From TMED23 sp913054205 (GTDB taxonomy: Bacteria > Pseudomonadota > Alphaproteobacteria > Rhodospirillales > UBA2165), in contig JAYGEG010000099.1 in assembly GCA_046582495.1 (NCBI GenBank), positions 1-64,000 of the forward strand: a stretch of DNA of 64,000 nucleotides. The letters run 5' to 3'. A program made the translations under genes and the position numbers. Below the pieces are notes generated by a model. It made no database searches, was not told the origin of the DNA, and was given only the letters and a program-made list of their open reading frames with translations. Shown piece after piece: positions 27,405-36,799 of this stretch (position 1 is its first letter; each line of letters opens with the position of its first letter).

Positions 27405-28346
27405 TTAAATCGCTTCAGCGAAATAGGCGATGGTTTTCTCAAGGCCTTGTTCCAACTGGATGGTCGGCTGCCAATCGAGTTTTTCTATTGCCAACGATAT
27501 ATCGGGGCAGCGTTGGAGCGGATCATCCTCCGGCAAAGGCTCGTACACCAACTCGGAGTTCGCCCCGGTCATTTTGATGACAAGCTCCGCCAATTGTTTG
27601 ATCGTGAATTCACCCGGATTGCCTAAATTTACCGGCCCGATCATGTCATCGGCGGAATCCATCAACCGCACAAAGCCCTCAACCAAATCATCAACATAAC
27701 AGAAAGATCTGGTCTGACTGCCATCGCCATAAATCGTAATTGGCTCGCCGCGAAGTGCCTGCACGATAAAGTTTGAAACAACCCGGCCATCGTCCGGCCG
27801 CATCCGCGGTCCATAGGTGTTGAATATTCGGGCGACTTTGATTTTCAACTTGTGCTGACGATGATAATCGAAAAACAACGTTTCGGCGCAGCGTTTGCCT
27901 TCATCGTAGCAAGCGCGCGGGCCAATCGGATTAACATTGCCGCGGTAATCCTCGGTTTGCGGATGAACGGTGGGATCGCCATATACCTCACTGGTCGAAG
28001 ATTGAAAAATTTTGGCGCCCGTGCGTTTCGCAAGCCCCAGCATATTGATCGCTCCGTGGACACTGGTCTTAGTCGTCTGAACCGGATCATATTGATAGTG
28101 GATCGGCGAGGCAGGACAAGCGAGGTTATAAATCTCATCGACTTCGACATAGAGTGGAAATGTCACATCATGTCGCATCAACTCAAAATTTGGGTTTTCC
28201 AATAACGGCGCAATATTGTCCTTGGTTCCCGTAAAGTAGTTATCCAGACATATGACATCATGGCCTTCGGTGACCAGGCGTTCGCTGAGATGAGAGCCAA
28301 TAAAACCGGCACCACCGGTAATTAAAATTCGCTTACGGGGAGGCAT
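27405..28346 (-). CDS. UDP-glucuronic acid decarboxylase (UDP-xylose synthase family)
   Basis: Extended short-chain dehydrogenase that decarboxylates UDP-glucuronate to UDP-xylose, a precursor for surface polysaccharide. The NAD+ motif is ITGGAGFIGSHLSERL. The segments LDNYFTGTKDNI, DEIYNLACPASPIHYQ and SSTSEVYGDP are characteristic of the UXS family. The catalytic Tyr-x3-Lys is in ACYDEGKR. The 313-residue length fits the soluble bacterial form. It is monocistronic here, divergent from the degenerate-EAL gene across 273 bp in which no other gene is seen. Confidence 0.92.
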   Translation of the reverse strand: MPPRKRILITGGAGFIGSHLSERLVTEGHDVICLDNYFTGTKDNIAPLLENPNFELMRHDVTFPLYVEVDEIYNLACPASPIHYQYDPVQTTKTSVHGAINMLGLAKRTGAKIFQSSTSEVYGDPTVHPQTEDYRGNVNPIGPRACYDEGKRCAETLFFDYHRQHKLKIKVARIFNTYGPRMRPDDGRVVSNFIVQALRGEPITIYGDGSQTRSFCYVDDLVEGFVRLMDSADDMIGPVNLGNPGEFTIKQLAELVIKMTGANSELVYEPLPEDDPLQRCPDISLAIEKLDWQPTIQLEQGLEKTIAYFAEAI

Positions 28347-28619
28347 AAAAACTCCAAATCCTTAATTGATTATCCGAGACATATTGGATCAAACATTGTT
28401 GTGGACAATATCACTGTAATGCCGCCCCGATAAGAAAATATTCTTAACCTCTATATATCGGTTATAGTTAGCCAGCGTAACGTCCAACGGTTTATAGTTG
28501 GTTAAGTGTTTTAGGGTATAAATATGCTAATTGGCCAATCTATGCTTTGGGCTTATTTCTGTAAAAAATACCAGTGAGAAAACGTGTGAAAATTCCTGTG
28601 GTGAAATCCCCGGTTAAAA

Positions 28620-29903
28620 ATGGCTGACAATTCGTCGGTAATCACATCCGTATCAGAACGGCGAACACCTGAGAGTTCGCTGCTCGATCATGTTGAACGC
28701 GTCGCTCATAGTCGAAGCGGACGGTTTGCGGTGCAAGTTCATTTGTCCGACCTACGTCCCCACAATCGAAAACCACACCATATCCGTATTGCAGCGCGTT
28801 CATTTGATTCGGTATTGAACTCTGCTGAATCCAATCTCTATGTCCTGACGTCGAACGATCTCGTGCTAATCTGCAAAGACGTTCGCATCGACGATCTTGA
28901 TAATGCGATCGATAAATTACGCAGACTTTTCCGCAACGATCCATTGGCGGCTGGCGGCAGAGGCGGTGGCCAAGATGGTTTTACCAGCTGGTTCGATTTT
29001 GAAGCCGATTACGATAACTTCCTCCAACTGGTCATCGAAATGTCCGATGCGCGTGGAACTGAGTTTGGCATCGGTGAAGATGCCTCGGCGGGGCGTGAAT
29101 TAGGTGTCGGCTTTATGGGCGAAGTACTAGATCCGTTCAGTTTGGCAAAGGTCGACGATTCGCTCAATCGCACTCGCATTGAAGATATGATCCAGCAACA
29201 ACCCGCGGTAATTATCGGCGCGGATGGCACGGAACGCATTTTGTTTCAAGAAAATTATCTCTCAATCGCCGAGCTTCAACGCCGTATTGCACCGGGCTAC
29301 AACCTGATTTCTAACCAATGGCTATTCCAACACCTCACCCAGACTATAGATCGCCGCATGTTGGCGACGCTTGCCCGCGATGATTTCGGCTCTATGTCAG
29401 ATGCCATCAGCATCAACTTGAATATCAGCACAGTCCTGTCGAAAGATTTTCAACGCTTTGATGAAGCGGTGGCGGAATTCACCGGCAAGGTTGTTATTGA
29501 GTTACAACAGATCGACATCTTTTCTGATTTGGATAGCTTTTATTACGCTCGCAATTGGCTCAGAGACCGCGGCTATCGAATTTGTATCGACGGCCTGACC
29601 TATGAAACGATTTCCTTCATTGACCGGGAAAAGCTTGGTGCGGATATGGTCAAACTGATCTGGAATCAAGAACTGGTCGATAGCGTCGGAAAAGAGGAGG
29701 CTTCCCGTATTGTTGCTGAAATAAGTGGGTCGAGGATTATCCTATGCCGCTGTGATGATGAAACAGCGATTGAGTTTGGTCAATCGGTCGGCATTAGCAT
29801 GTTCCAAGGCCGCCATATTGAGAACCTGATTGCCGAGGAAAATCGCCGCCGGGAAATGGAAATGGCAAAACGGCGCACCCAAAATTTGAACTTCATTGAT
29901 TAG
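28620..29903 (+). CDS. Protein with degenerate EAL domain
   Basis: A 427-residue soluble protein. The C-terminal half aligns by pattern to an EAL (cyclic-di-GMP phosphodiesterase) fold. The pattern includes ISINLNIST, KVVIELQQIDIF in place of the LEITE strand, GYRICIDGLTYE in place of LDDFGTGYS, and ISMFQGRHIENL in place of the QG(Y/F) end motif. The metal-binding Asp pair and the AEGVE glutamate are replaced, so catalysis is unlikely and a binding or scaffold role is possible. The N-terminal half (VQVHLSDLRPHNRK, DLVLICKDVRIDDLDNAID) is unrecognised. No clear ribosome site precedes the ATG. Confidence 0.7.
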   Translation: MADNSSVITSVSERRTPESSLLDHVERVAHSRSGRFAVQVHLSDLRPHNRKPHHIRIAARSFDSVLNSAESNLYVLTSNDLVLICKDVRIDDLDNAIDKLRRLFRNDPLAAGGRGGGQDGFTSWFDFEADYDNFLQLVIEMSDARGTEFGIGEDASAGRELGVGFMGEVLDPFSLAKVDDSLNRTRIEDMIQQQPAVIIGADGTERILFQENYLSIAELQRRIAPGYNLISNQWLFQHLTQTIDRRMLATLARDDFGSMSDAISINLNISTVLSKDFQRFDEAVAEFTGKVVIELQQIDIFSDLDSFYYARNWLRDRGYRICIDGLTYETISFIDREKLGADMVKLIWNQELVDSVGKEEASRIVAEISGSRIILCRCDDETAIEFGQSVGISMFQGRHIENLIAEENRRREMEMAKRRTQNLNFID

Positions 29904-29945
29904 CTCACACTATTTGCATTTTCAGTCTGTAGAGGATATCGGCAA

Positions 29946-30635
29946 ATGCTCGATTTAATTAGCCGCAAGCTAAAATTAATTACTATTTTGACCACCTTTG
30001 CAATTGGCCTATCCGCCTGTGCCAGCGGGCCAAAAATACCAACTTCGGAAGCATTGGTTACATCTGCGGCGCGCACTTTAAATATTCTCAAAAACCGGGC
30101 CGATCTCGAACGGTTCAACAGTCAGCTTAAAAAAGCGGCTGGAGTTGCGATCTTTCCGTCGGTTTACAAAGTTGGCTTTTTTGTCGGCGCGGAAGGCGGC
30201 AATGGCCTTTTGATCGCCAAAAATAAAAATGGCGATTGGGGTTACCCGGCATTTTACACATTGGCTTCCGGCAGCTGGGGCCTGCAATTTGGCGGTCAAA
30301 AATCCGGCGTAATTTTGATTATTCGGAGCCCCGCCGCTGTTGCTGCGCTGATGAAACATCAGGGTAAATTCTCTGCCGATGCCGGTATAGCCGTCGGCAC
30401 TGTCGGCACCGGCATCGAAGGATCGGTAACGTCAAACCTCGGCGCAGATATTATCGCTTATAGTGATTCAAAGGGATTGTTCGGTGGCGTTTCACTGGAA
30501 GGCTCAGCCATTGTTCGACGCAATGACCTAAACTCGGAATATTATGGAGGGGCGGTAGAGCCCCGCGCTATTCTCATTGATCATGCTCATCAGAATGCAC
30601 AGGCGAATGTTCTTCGCCAAAATCTGAGCGAGTAA
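29946..30635 (+). CDS. SYLF (YSC84) domain lipoprotein
   Basis: A likely outer-membrane or periplasmic lipoprotein with a lipid-binding SYLF domain. The signal peptide ends in the lipobox GLSACASG (Cys at about residue 27). The mature part has KKAAGVAIFPSVYKVGFFVG, YTLASGSWGLQFGGQKS and YSDSKGLFGGVSLEGSAI, the core motifs of the family. At 229 residues the length is normal. It lies 42 bp after the EAL-like gene on the same strand, and they may be co-transcribed. Its physiological role is not known. Confidence 0.88.
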   Translation: MLDLISRKLKLITILTTFAIGLSACASGPKIPTSEALVTSAARTLNILKNRADLERFNSQLKKAAGVAIFPSVYKVGFFVGAEGGNGLLIAKNKNGDWGYPAFYTLASGSWGLQFGGQKSGVILIIRSPAAVAALMKHQGKFSADAGIAVGTVGTGIEGSVTSNLGADIIAYSDSKGLFGGVSLEGSAIVRRNDLNSEYYGGAVEPRAILIDHAHQNAQANVLRQNLSE

Positions 30636-30779
30636 CGTTACTCCAGCCGGATTTTTTAACTTCTAGGTCACACTCACATTCCGCAAAAGCTTGGTCTCCA
30701 GGCTTTTTATTTGGCAATTTGTGAGATACATAATGCCTACCTTTTTTCCACATCAATATTATGAACGGTCTACGCATAA

Positions 30780-32480
30780 ATGAGCCCATCAGATACACCC
30801 ATCACGACCGAAGATGATGAAGGATCGCGCGATTTTATACGCGATATTGTGCATGAAGATTTGAATTCTGGGCGCAAATCATCGGTCGTTACGCGATTTC
30901 CGCCAGAACCAAACGGCTATCTCCACATCGGACACGCAAAATCGATTGTTTTAAATTTCGGCATTGCCGAGGAATTTGGCGGCCGCTGTCATTTGCGTTT
31001 TGATGACACCAATCCAGCCAAAGAAGAGCAGGAATACATCGATGCCATTCAAGAGGACGTGCGCTGGTTGGGTTTCAATTGGGGCGATCACCTTTATTAT
31101 ACATCTGATTATTTTGAGCAGCTTTATGTCTGGGCCCAACATCTGATCACCGAAGGCTTGGCCTATGTCGACGATTTGACTGCCGATGAAATTCGCGAGC
31201 ACCGCGGCACCTTGACCGAATCCGGTACCAACAGCCCCTACAGGGACCGTGCACCGGAAGAAAGCCTTGATCTGTTTCAGCGTATGCGGGCTGGTGAGTT
31301 TGAAAATGGTGCCAAAGTATTACGTGCTAAAATCGATATGTCCTCAGGAAATATCAATCTGCGCGATCCGGTGATTTATCGCATCCTGCATGCCGAGCAT
31401 CCGCGCACGGGCAAGGATTGGTGCATATATCCTAATTATGATTTTGCCCACGGCCAATCAGATGCGATTGAGGAGATCACACACTCTATTTGCACGTTGG
31501 AGTTTGAAGACCATCGACCGCTTTATGACTGGCTGATCAAGAACCTTCCGGTGCCATCCGAGCCTCACCAATATGAGTTCGCTCGGCTCAATCTGACCTA
31601 TACAGTTTTATCTAAACGTCGCCTCATGCAATTGGTAAACGAAGGCCATGTCGAAGGCTGGGATGATCCCCGCATGCCTACGATCAGCGGGTATCGCCGG
31701 CGCGGCTATCCAGCGGCGGCAATCCGTGACTTTGCTGGTCGAATTGGCGTTTCAAAATCAAATGCAACCCTTGAAGTACAAGCGCTTGAAGCCTGCGTGA
31801 GGGATCATTTAAACACACATGCCGAACGCCGCATGGCCGTCCTCAATCCTTTAAAAGTCGTGATCGAGAATTATCCTGAAGATCAATCGGAAGAGCTTGA
31901 TGCCCTTAATAATCCAAACGATGAAACCGCTGGCAAACGCAAGGTTCCTTTTAGCCGGGAGCTCTATATCGAGCGAGATGACTTCATGGAAGACCCGCCG
32001 AAAAAGTTTTTCCGTTTGGCACCAGGCCGAGAAGTACGGTTGCGCTACGCCTATTTTGTCACCTGCACCGAAGCGATCAAAGACGACAACGGCGAAATTG
32101 TCGAACTGCGCTGCACCTATGACCCAGAAACAAAAGGTGGTAACGCGCCAGATGGCCGCAAGGTCAAAGCAACGCTTCACTGGGTATCAACGGCCCATGC
32201 TGTCGGTGCCAGAATTCATCAGTATGAGCATTTGTTTACGGAAGAAATTCCGGGTGGCGGCGCGGGTGATTTTTTAGAGGACATTAATTCAAACTCGTTA
32301 TCTATATTAACCGGTTGCAAACTTGAACCCGCTTTGCAAAATGCTAAACATGGGGAAACAGTTCAATTTGAACGCCTCGGGTATTTCTGCCTCGACAAAA
32401 CCGCGACCTCAGATGAACTTGTCTTCAATCAAACCATTGGCTTGAGAGACAATTGGGCTAAAGTGAAAGCCAAAGGCTAA
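30780..32480 (+). CDS. glnS: Glutaminyl-tRNA synthetase
   Basis: Class I synthetase that charges tRNA-Gln with glutamine. The ATP motif PPEPNGYLHIGHAKSI has the HIGH box at residues 49-52, and VLSKRRL is the KMSKS-type loop. The tRNA-Gln acceptor-binding segments and the C-terminal beta-barrel domains are present over 566 residues, close to the E. coli length. Motif details (GKDWCIYPNYDFAHGQSD) separate it from GltX. Many alphaproteobacteria lack this gene and use GatCAB instead, so its presence may reflect lineage or transfer. Confidence 0.95.
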   Translation: MSPSDTPITTEDDEGSRDFIRDIVHEDLNSGRKSSVVTRFPPEPNGYLHIGHAKSIVLNFGIAEEFGGRCHLRFDDTNPAKEEQEYIDAIQEDVRWLGFNWGDHLYYTSDYFEQLYVWAQHLITEGLAYVDDLTADEIREHRGTLTESGTNSPYRDRAPEESLDLFQRMRAGEFENGAKVLRAKIDMSSGNINLRDPVIYRILHAEHPRTGKDWCIYPNYDFAHGQSDAIEEITHSICTLEFEDHRPLYDWLIKNLPVPSEPHQYEFARLNLTYTVLSKRRLMQLVNEGHVEGWDDPRMPTISGYRRRGYPAAAIRDFAGRIGVSKSNATLEVQALEACVRDHLNTHAERRMAVLNPLKVVIENYPEDQSEELDALNNPNDETAGKRKVPFSRELYIERDDFMEDPPKKFFRLAPGREVRLRYAYFVTCTEAIKDDNGEIVELRCTYDPETKGGNAPDGRKVKATLHWVSTAHAVGARIHQYEHLFTEEIPGGGAGDFLEDINSNSLSILTGCKLEPALQNAKHGETVQFERLGYFCLDKTATSDELVFNQTIGLRDNWAKVKAKG

Positions 32481-32509
32481 AATTTAAATTCGTAAGGGGA
32501 GAAGTTAAA

Positions 32510-32935
32510 ATGACAAAACAAATTGAACACTTACACTGGCCTGATGCGCCGGACATGTGGATGCCCTATGCACCGGCGATCAAAGTTACCGGTGGCTCAA
32601 CGATTTATTGCGCTGGTGTTACTGCAGCGCCGGTCTACCACCATCATCCGCATCGCCCTGAAGAGTTTGATTCCATGCCCGACGACATGGAAGGGCAAGC
32701 TCGCGCGGTTATGGAAAATCTAAAACATGGATTGGAAGCCGCCGGAGCCACCTTTGCAGATGTCATAGTATGCGACCGTTTTCTCACAGACATGGAAATG
32801 CAAGACGATTTGAATAAAGTCTGGAATGAGTATTTCACCGATCATAGTCCGGCTTCAACAACGGTTCAGATTGTCCGCCTCGCGACTGATCCGCGCTGTC
32901 TCTTGGAGGTCAACGCGATCGCCGTGATCGACTAA
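32510..32935 (+). CDS. RidA/YjgF family protein
   Basis: A member of the reactive-imine deaminase family, which hydrolyses enamine and imine intermediates. The 141-residue length, the start (PYAPAIKVTGGSTIYCAGVT), the central NLKHGLEAAGATFADVIVCD and the end (RLATDPRCLLEVNAIAVI) are characteristic. The Arg in ATDPRCLLE is the usual substrate-carboxylate binder. It follows glnS by 29 bp with a purine tract (AGGGGAG) as the ribosome site. It precedes a strong terminator. The substrate is unknown. Confidence 0.9.
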   Translation: MTKQIEHLHWPDAPDMWMPYAPAIKVTGGSTIYCAGVTAAPVYHHHPHRPEEFDSMPDDMEGQARAVMENLKHGLEAAGATFADVIVCDRFLTDMEMQDDLNKVWNEYFTDHSPASTTVQIVRLATDPRCLLEVNAIAVID

Positions 32936-32965
32936 TCAACACACCTATATTTTTGAATTTTTTGG

Positions 32966-33001
32966 CCGCCTGCGTTTATCGCTGGCGGTTATTTTGTTTT
33001 T
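32966..33001 (+). terminator. Rho-independent terminator after the RidA gene
   Basis: CCGCC and GCG pair with CGC and GGCGG around a 5-base loop, with one T-T mismatch. A T-rich tail (TTATTTTGTTTTT) follows immediately. It ends the glnS-ridA transcript 30 bases past the stop codon. Confidence 0.85.
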
Positions 33002-33081
33002 GAGGCACTTAATCCCACTTATAATTATAGGAAATGCACATATAATAGTATAGTCGTTAAAAATGCCGCGAGTTTAATTTT

Positions 33082-34848
33082 ATGAATATGATTATTAGAA
33101 CTTTCGCGATTGCGATCATCTATGCATTCACCGGATATAATAGGACAATTGATTTCCTTGCCGCCCGGGAACGTAACATTTTTGTGGCCGCCATCGGGTA
33201 TCGCTTTATCTGCTATAATCCTATTGGGAGCTAGTGCACTTCCCGGAATTTTTTTGGCGCACTCGTCATAAATGGTTGGACCTTCTTTAACGGCTGGAGT
33301 TTTGATGCTCTAACCGTCCAAACCAGCATTGGTATTGCAATTGGATCCTGCCTCCAACCACTCGCCGGCAAATATCTCATCGATAGATTTATCCGAAGTG
33401 CCAATCCTTTTAGCAGTTTTAAGACCTCCTCGCAGTTTGCTGTCATCGCACTCCTCATATGCTTGATAAGTTCATCCATCGGCGTCACGAGTCTTTTGCA
33501 AGGCAGCTACATTCAATTCGTCTCCCTTCAGTTTACCTGGCTCACTTGGTGGGCTGGCGATTTAATCGGCATTATAATATTTACGCCAGTCATACTTTTG
33601 TTGTCGCGGATGTCGTTAAACCGAGCTGGTATAATTGTTGCCATTTTAGTTGTCGGGCTCATCGCATCAAATATGCTTAGCCGTGTTTTGCGAGAAGAAG
33701 CGGAAAGGAACTGGAAGGCTCAGGCGGAACAATCGGCAGAACGCGCCACCTCAACTTTTCTTTTCTGGTTGGATATCACCTATGCACCAATCAAAAGCCT
33801 GGCATTAATATTTAATAGCTCCAGCAATGTAACGGAAAAAGAATTCCTCGATGCAGCCGGCGCTTTTAAAGACCAAGAAGATGGCCTGATACCGGATGCT
33901 ATCGCTTTTGTAAGAAAGCAGAAATTCACGAGTAATGCCTCTGCTCGATATATTGTTGACTATTCAACCGATAAAAGTGGCTTTTTGTCTCCCGGCTCCG
34001 AAGTGACGGAAAATCCCCTTGTCAAAGCCGCCGCAAAATCTGCAGAAGCAAACAAAAATCAATTAACAATTGGCGCGTTGCAAACTTCAAAATCATCGGA
34101 CGCCTCTGCTTTTGTTGCTATAACGGTCCGCAACGGAGAACAGGAAGGGATTATTATAGGAAAGATCGGGTTAAATAATTTGATAGACGGGCTCTACAAT
34201 TTGCGCGTACCCACTGGACTTCATTTAATGCTACGAGGCCGGGCAGCGGATACGCCTGAAAAAAACCCGCTTCAAAGATTGTATCACCACGGTGCCAAGC
34301 ATCATACGGCGGAAGACATCACTTCAATTCGAACAAAAAGCGCTAAAGCGGATCTTGAGTTTAGCTGGTCCGTTAGCTCTGACTTTATAGGTGGGGCAAA
34401 CGTGCAATCATCATCGATCCTATTGGTAGGTGGATCGATTGTAACTTTAATGATTTCACTATTTACCCTGTTCCTTTTTGAACAAAACCGAAAAGTCCAA
34501 CAGCGCGTATTGGATCGCACCGCTCAACTTATATCTAGTGAAAGGCGATTGCTTGATATTCTGAAGCAAAGCCCGATGGGTGTGGCAATTTCGGACATTT
34601 CAAAAGAAGGCATAATTCATTATGCAAATCCGCGCTTTGCAGAAATGTTCGGATTAGAAGTGGAAGATTTGATCGGAGCGCAAGCGAATGGTCTTTACGC
34701 TAATCCGGAGGACAGATTTAAAATTATCAAAGAATTTGAAGAAAAAGGAGCCGTCGGACGAGAATTGCGAATGATCGATTTGAAAAAAGAGATCAACGAG
34801 CTTATGGAAGAAACAGGTAGCGACGCGCCTTACGACGTTTTGGATTGA
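33082..34848 (+). pseudogene. MASE1-CHASE-PAS sensor protein with two compensating frameshifts
   Basis: A membrane sensor remnant. Frame 1 opens at 33082 (MNMIIRTFAIAIIYAFTG). MASE1 hallmark LPPGNVTFLWPPSGIALSAI is read in frame 2 from about 33143, and frame 1 resumes after the seven-T run at 33249-33255 (ALVINGWTFFNGW). Without the shifts frame 1 hits TAG at 33232. The rest is open: further MASE1 helices with TWWAGDLIGIIIFTPVILL, a CHASE-like extracytoplasmic region (about 33720-34380), a membrane helix, and a PAS domain (LLDILKQSPMGVAISDIS). The end DLKKEINELMEETG resembles the tail of longer sensor proteins, but no kinase or GGDEF domain lies before it. Decay or base-calling errors are both possible. 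Confidence 0.8.
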
Positions 34849-35315
34849 GCCTCTGAATTTCCGAGAATTGTCGTAATCCGCATCAGCATGTTCAACAATT
34901 GCTCGCGTTCACCAACCTCTAGCACGGTATCCATTAGGCATTCCTGAGCTTCGATGCTGGTTGTTGAAAGCTCGGCTTTGTTTTGTCCAACCTTTGTCAG
35001 CCACAATCCGAAATAGCGACCATCTTCGGCATTTCTTCTCCGGTTAATCCATTTACGGTCCATCAGTCGATTAACCGCATAAGAAAGCGTAGACTTATCA
35101 AGCCCGTATAATTTTGTCAGCGTCTTCTGATTGATGCCAGGATTGGCTCCCACAATCGTCAGCAAACCGAACTCACCTGGCGTCACGCCAATGCTTTTCA
35201 TCTTGGCTTCAATATCGCGAAAAACCGCTGTTTGAGCTTGGCGAATTTGATAGCCGAGATAACTTGGCAAGGCCGCCAATTTTACAGCGTCATCATTTTG
35301 TTCTTCATCATGCAT
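34830..35315 (-). CDS. MarR family transcriptional regulator
   Basis: A winged-helix dimeric regulator, usually a ligand-released repressor. The 161-residue protein has the MarR core: GVTPGEFGLLTIVGANPGIN, LTKLYGLDKSTLSYAVNRLM (recognition helix) and NAEDGRYFGLWLTKVG (wing). It is divergent from the Rieske oxygenase gene across a 143-bp gap containing a palindrome, so it probably controls that cluster and itself. Its 3' end overlaps the sensor remnant by 19 bases on the opposite strand. Confidence 0.92.
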   Translation of the reverse strand: MHDEEQNDDAVKLAALPSYLGYQIRQAQTAVFRDIEAKMKSIGVTPGEFGLLTIVGANPGINQKTLTKLYGLDKSTLSYAVNRLMDRKWINRRRNAEDGRYFGLWLTKVGQNKAELSTTSIEAQECLMDTVLEVGEREQLLNMLMRITTILGNSEAQSKTS

Positions 35316-35369
35316 TAAATAAATCCAATGATATCAAATCCTTGTGATATTATATAAAAAATTAGTTGG

Positions 35370-35381
35370 TAGTTCAAACTA
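35370..35381. promoter_or_regulatory. Candidate operator of the divergent MarR regulator
   Basis: The perfect 5-base arms TAGTT and AACTA around a CA centre make a 12-base palindrome in the 143-bp gap between the MarR and Rieske genes. It lies in an AT-rich stretch 89 bases upstream of the Rieske start. Size, symmetry and position suit a MarR dimer site. Binding is inference. Confidence 0.4.
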
Positions 35382-35458
35382 TTTTTTGTACTATCCAGAA
35401 ACAGCTGTAAGGCAGCCCAAGAAAAGCTCAGCAATAGAGCCGGAGGAAACCCTTAATT

Positions 35459-36772
35459 ATGAAGCAAGACAGAAACGATTTATTGACGCTCACCGGTCCG
35501 GGGCATCCTGCCGGAAAAGTGCTGCGTCAATATTGGATGCCGGCAGCCCTCAGTGATGAGTTGGATGATCATCGGCCGATCGTTCCGATCAGGCTGATGG
35601 GCGAAGATTTGGTATTATTTAGAAGTGATGAAGGAGCACTCGGCCTGCTCGATCGCCAATGTCCGCACCGCGGGGTCGATTTATGTTATGGCCGTCTCGA
35701 AGACGGTGGGCTTAGATGCCCGTTTCACGGCTGGCATTTCACGACGGATGGTCAATGTACCGAACAACCGGGTGAGCCTGCAGATTCAATAATTTTTGAG
35801 CAGATCAAAACGACGGCCTATCCCGTGGTCGAAAAGAACGGCATCATTTTTGCTTTCATGGGCGAAGGGGAGCCGCCTGCTTTCCCGGAACTTGATTGCT
35901 TCAGAGCACCAGACAGCCACGTTTTTGCCTTCAAAGGACTATGGCAATGCAATTGGCTGCAAGCGCTTGAGGTCGGTATCGATCCGGCGCACGCCTCTTT
36001 CCTTCATCGTTTTTTTGAAGACGAAAACCCAGATGATCAATACGGCAAGCAATTTCGAGACACTGCGGCGGATACCGACATTCCAATCACTCAGGTGCTG
36101 CGCGACTACCATCGCCCGGAAATCATCACAGAACAGACAGATTTTGGTATTCGCATCAAAACTTTGCGGCATCTTGAGAACGACAAAACCCATGTTCGCG
36201 TAACCAATCAAGTCTTCCCTTCAGCCATCACCATTCCAATGTCGAGCGATATGACCATCACCCAATGGCATGTTCCGATAGATGAGCAGAATTGTTATTG
36301 GTACGCCATATTCACCAGTTTTACCGATCCCATCGACAAACAAAAAATGCGTGATCAGAGATTGGCGGAACACTCCCTCCCGGATTACATGCCAAACAAG
36401 AATAAGAGCAATCACTACGGCTTTGACAGCGAAGAGCAAAAATCTCTCACCTATACCGGCATGGGCATGGACATAAACGTCCATGATCAATGGGCCTGCG
36501 AGTCCATGGGTGTTGTCCAGGATCGTACTAAGGAACATCTCGGCACCACCGACAAGGCCATTTCAGCCTATCGGCGTCTGCTGCTGCAAACGATTTCCAA
36601 AATTGAAAATGGAGAAAAGGATCTCATCGGCATCGTTACCGAAGATACGGCGAAAAACATTAAAGGGCCAATTGCGCTGGACGCGATAGGTGAGACGGAA
36701 AATTGGGAAAACACCTGGATAGACGGCGATGCAAAACGGCGCGCCGTCTGTCCTTGGGATGCCGACCTTTAA
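35459..36772 (+). CDS. Rieske [2Fe-2S] ring-hydroxylating oxygenase, large subunit type
   Basis: A non-heme iron oxygenase of the phthalate-dioxygenase/demethylase type. The Rieske centre ligands are Cys68-x-His70 (QCPHRGVDL) and Cys87-x2-His90 (RCPFHGWHF). The mononuclear iron site is the motif IDPAHASFLHR (Asp175, His178, His183). At 437 residues it is a complete alpha subunit, and no beta subunit or reductase lies nearby, so electron supply must come from elsewhere. GGAGGAA precedes the ATG by about 10 bases. It heads a four-gene plus-strand cluster. The substrate is unknown. Confidence 0.9.
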   Translation: MKQDRNDLLTLTGPGHPAGKVLRQYWMPAALSDELDDHRPIVPIRLMGEDLVLFRSDEGALGLLDRQCPHRGVDLCYGRLEDGGLRCPFHGWHFTTDGQCTEQPGEPADSIIFEQIKTTAYPVVEKNGIIFAFMGEGEPPAFPELDCFRAPDSHVFAFKGLWQCNWLQALEVGIDPAHASFLHRFFEDENPDDQYGKQFRDTAADTDIPITQVLRDYHRPEIITEQTDFGIRIKTLRHLENDKTHVRVTNQVFPSAITIPMSSDMTITQWHVPIDEQNCYWYAIFTSFTDPIDKQKMRDQRLAEHSLPDYMPNKNKSNHYGFDSEEQKSLTYTGMGMDINVHDQWACESMGVVQDRTKEHLGTTDKAISAYRRLLLQTISKIENGEKDLIGIVTEDTAKNIKGPIALDAIGETENWENTWIDGDAKRRAVCPWDADL

Positions 36773-36799
36773 AGAAACACTGGGAACACGAGGCACTTT

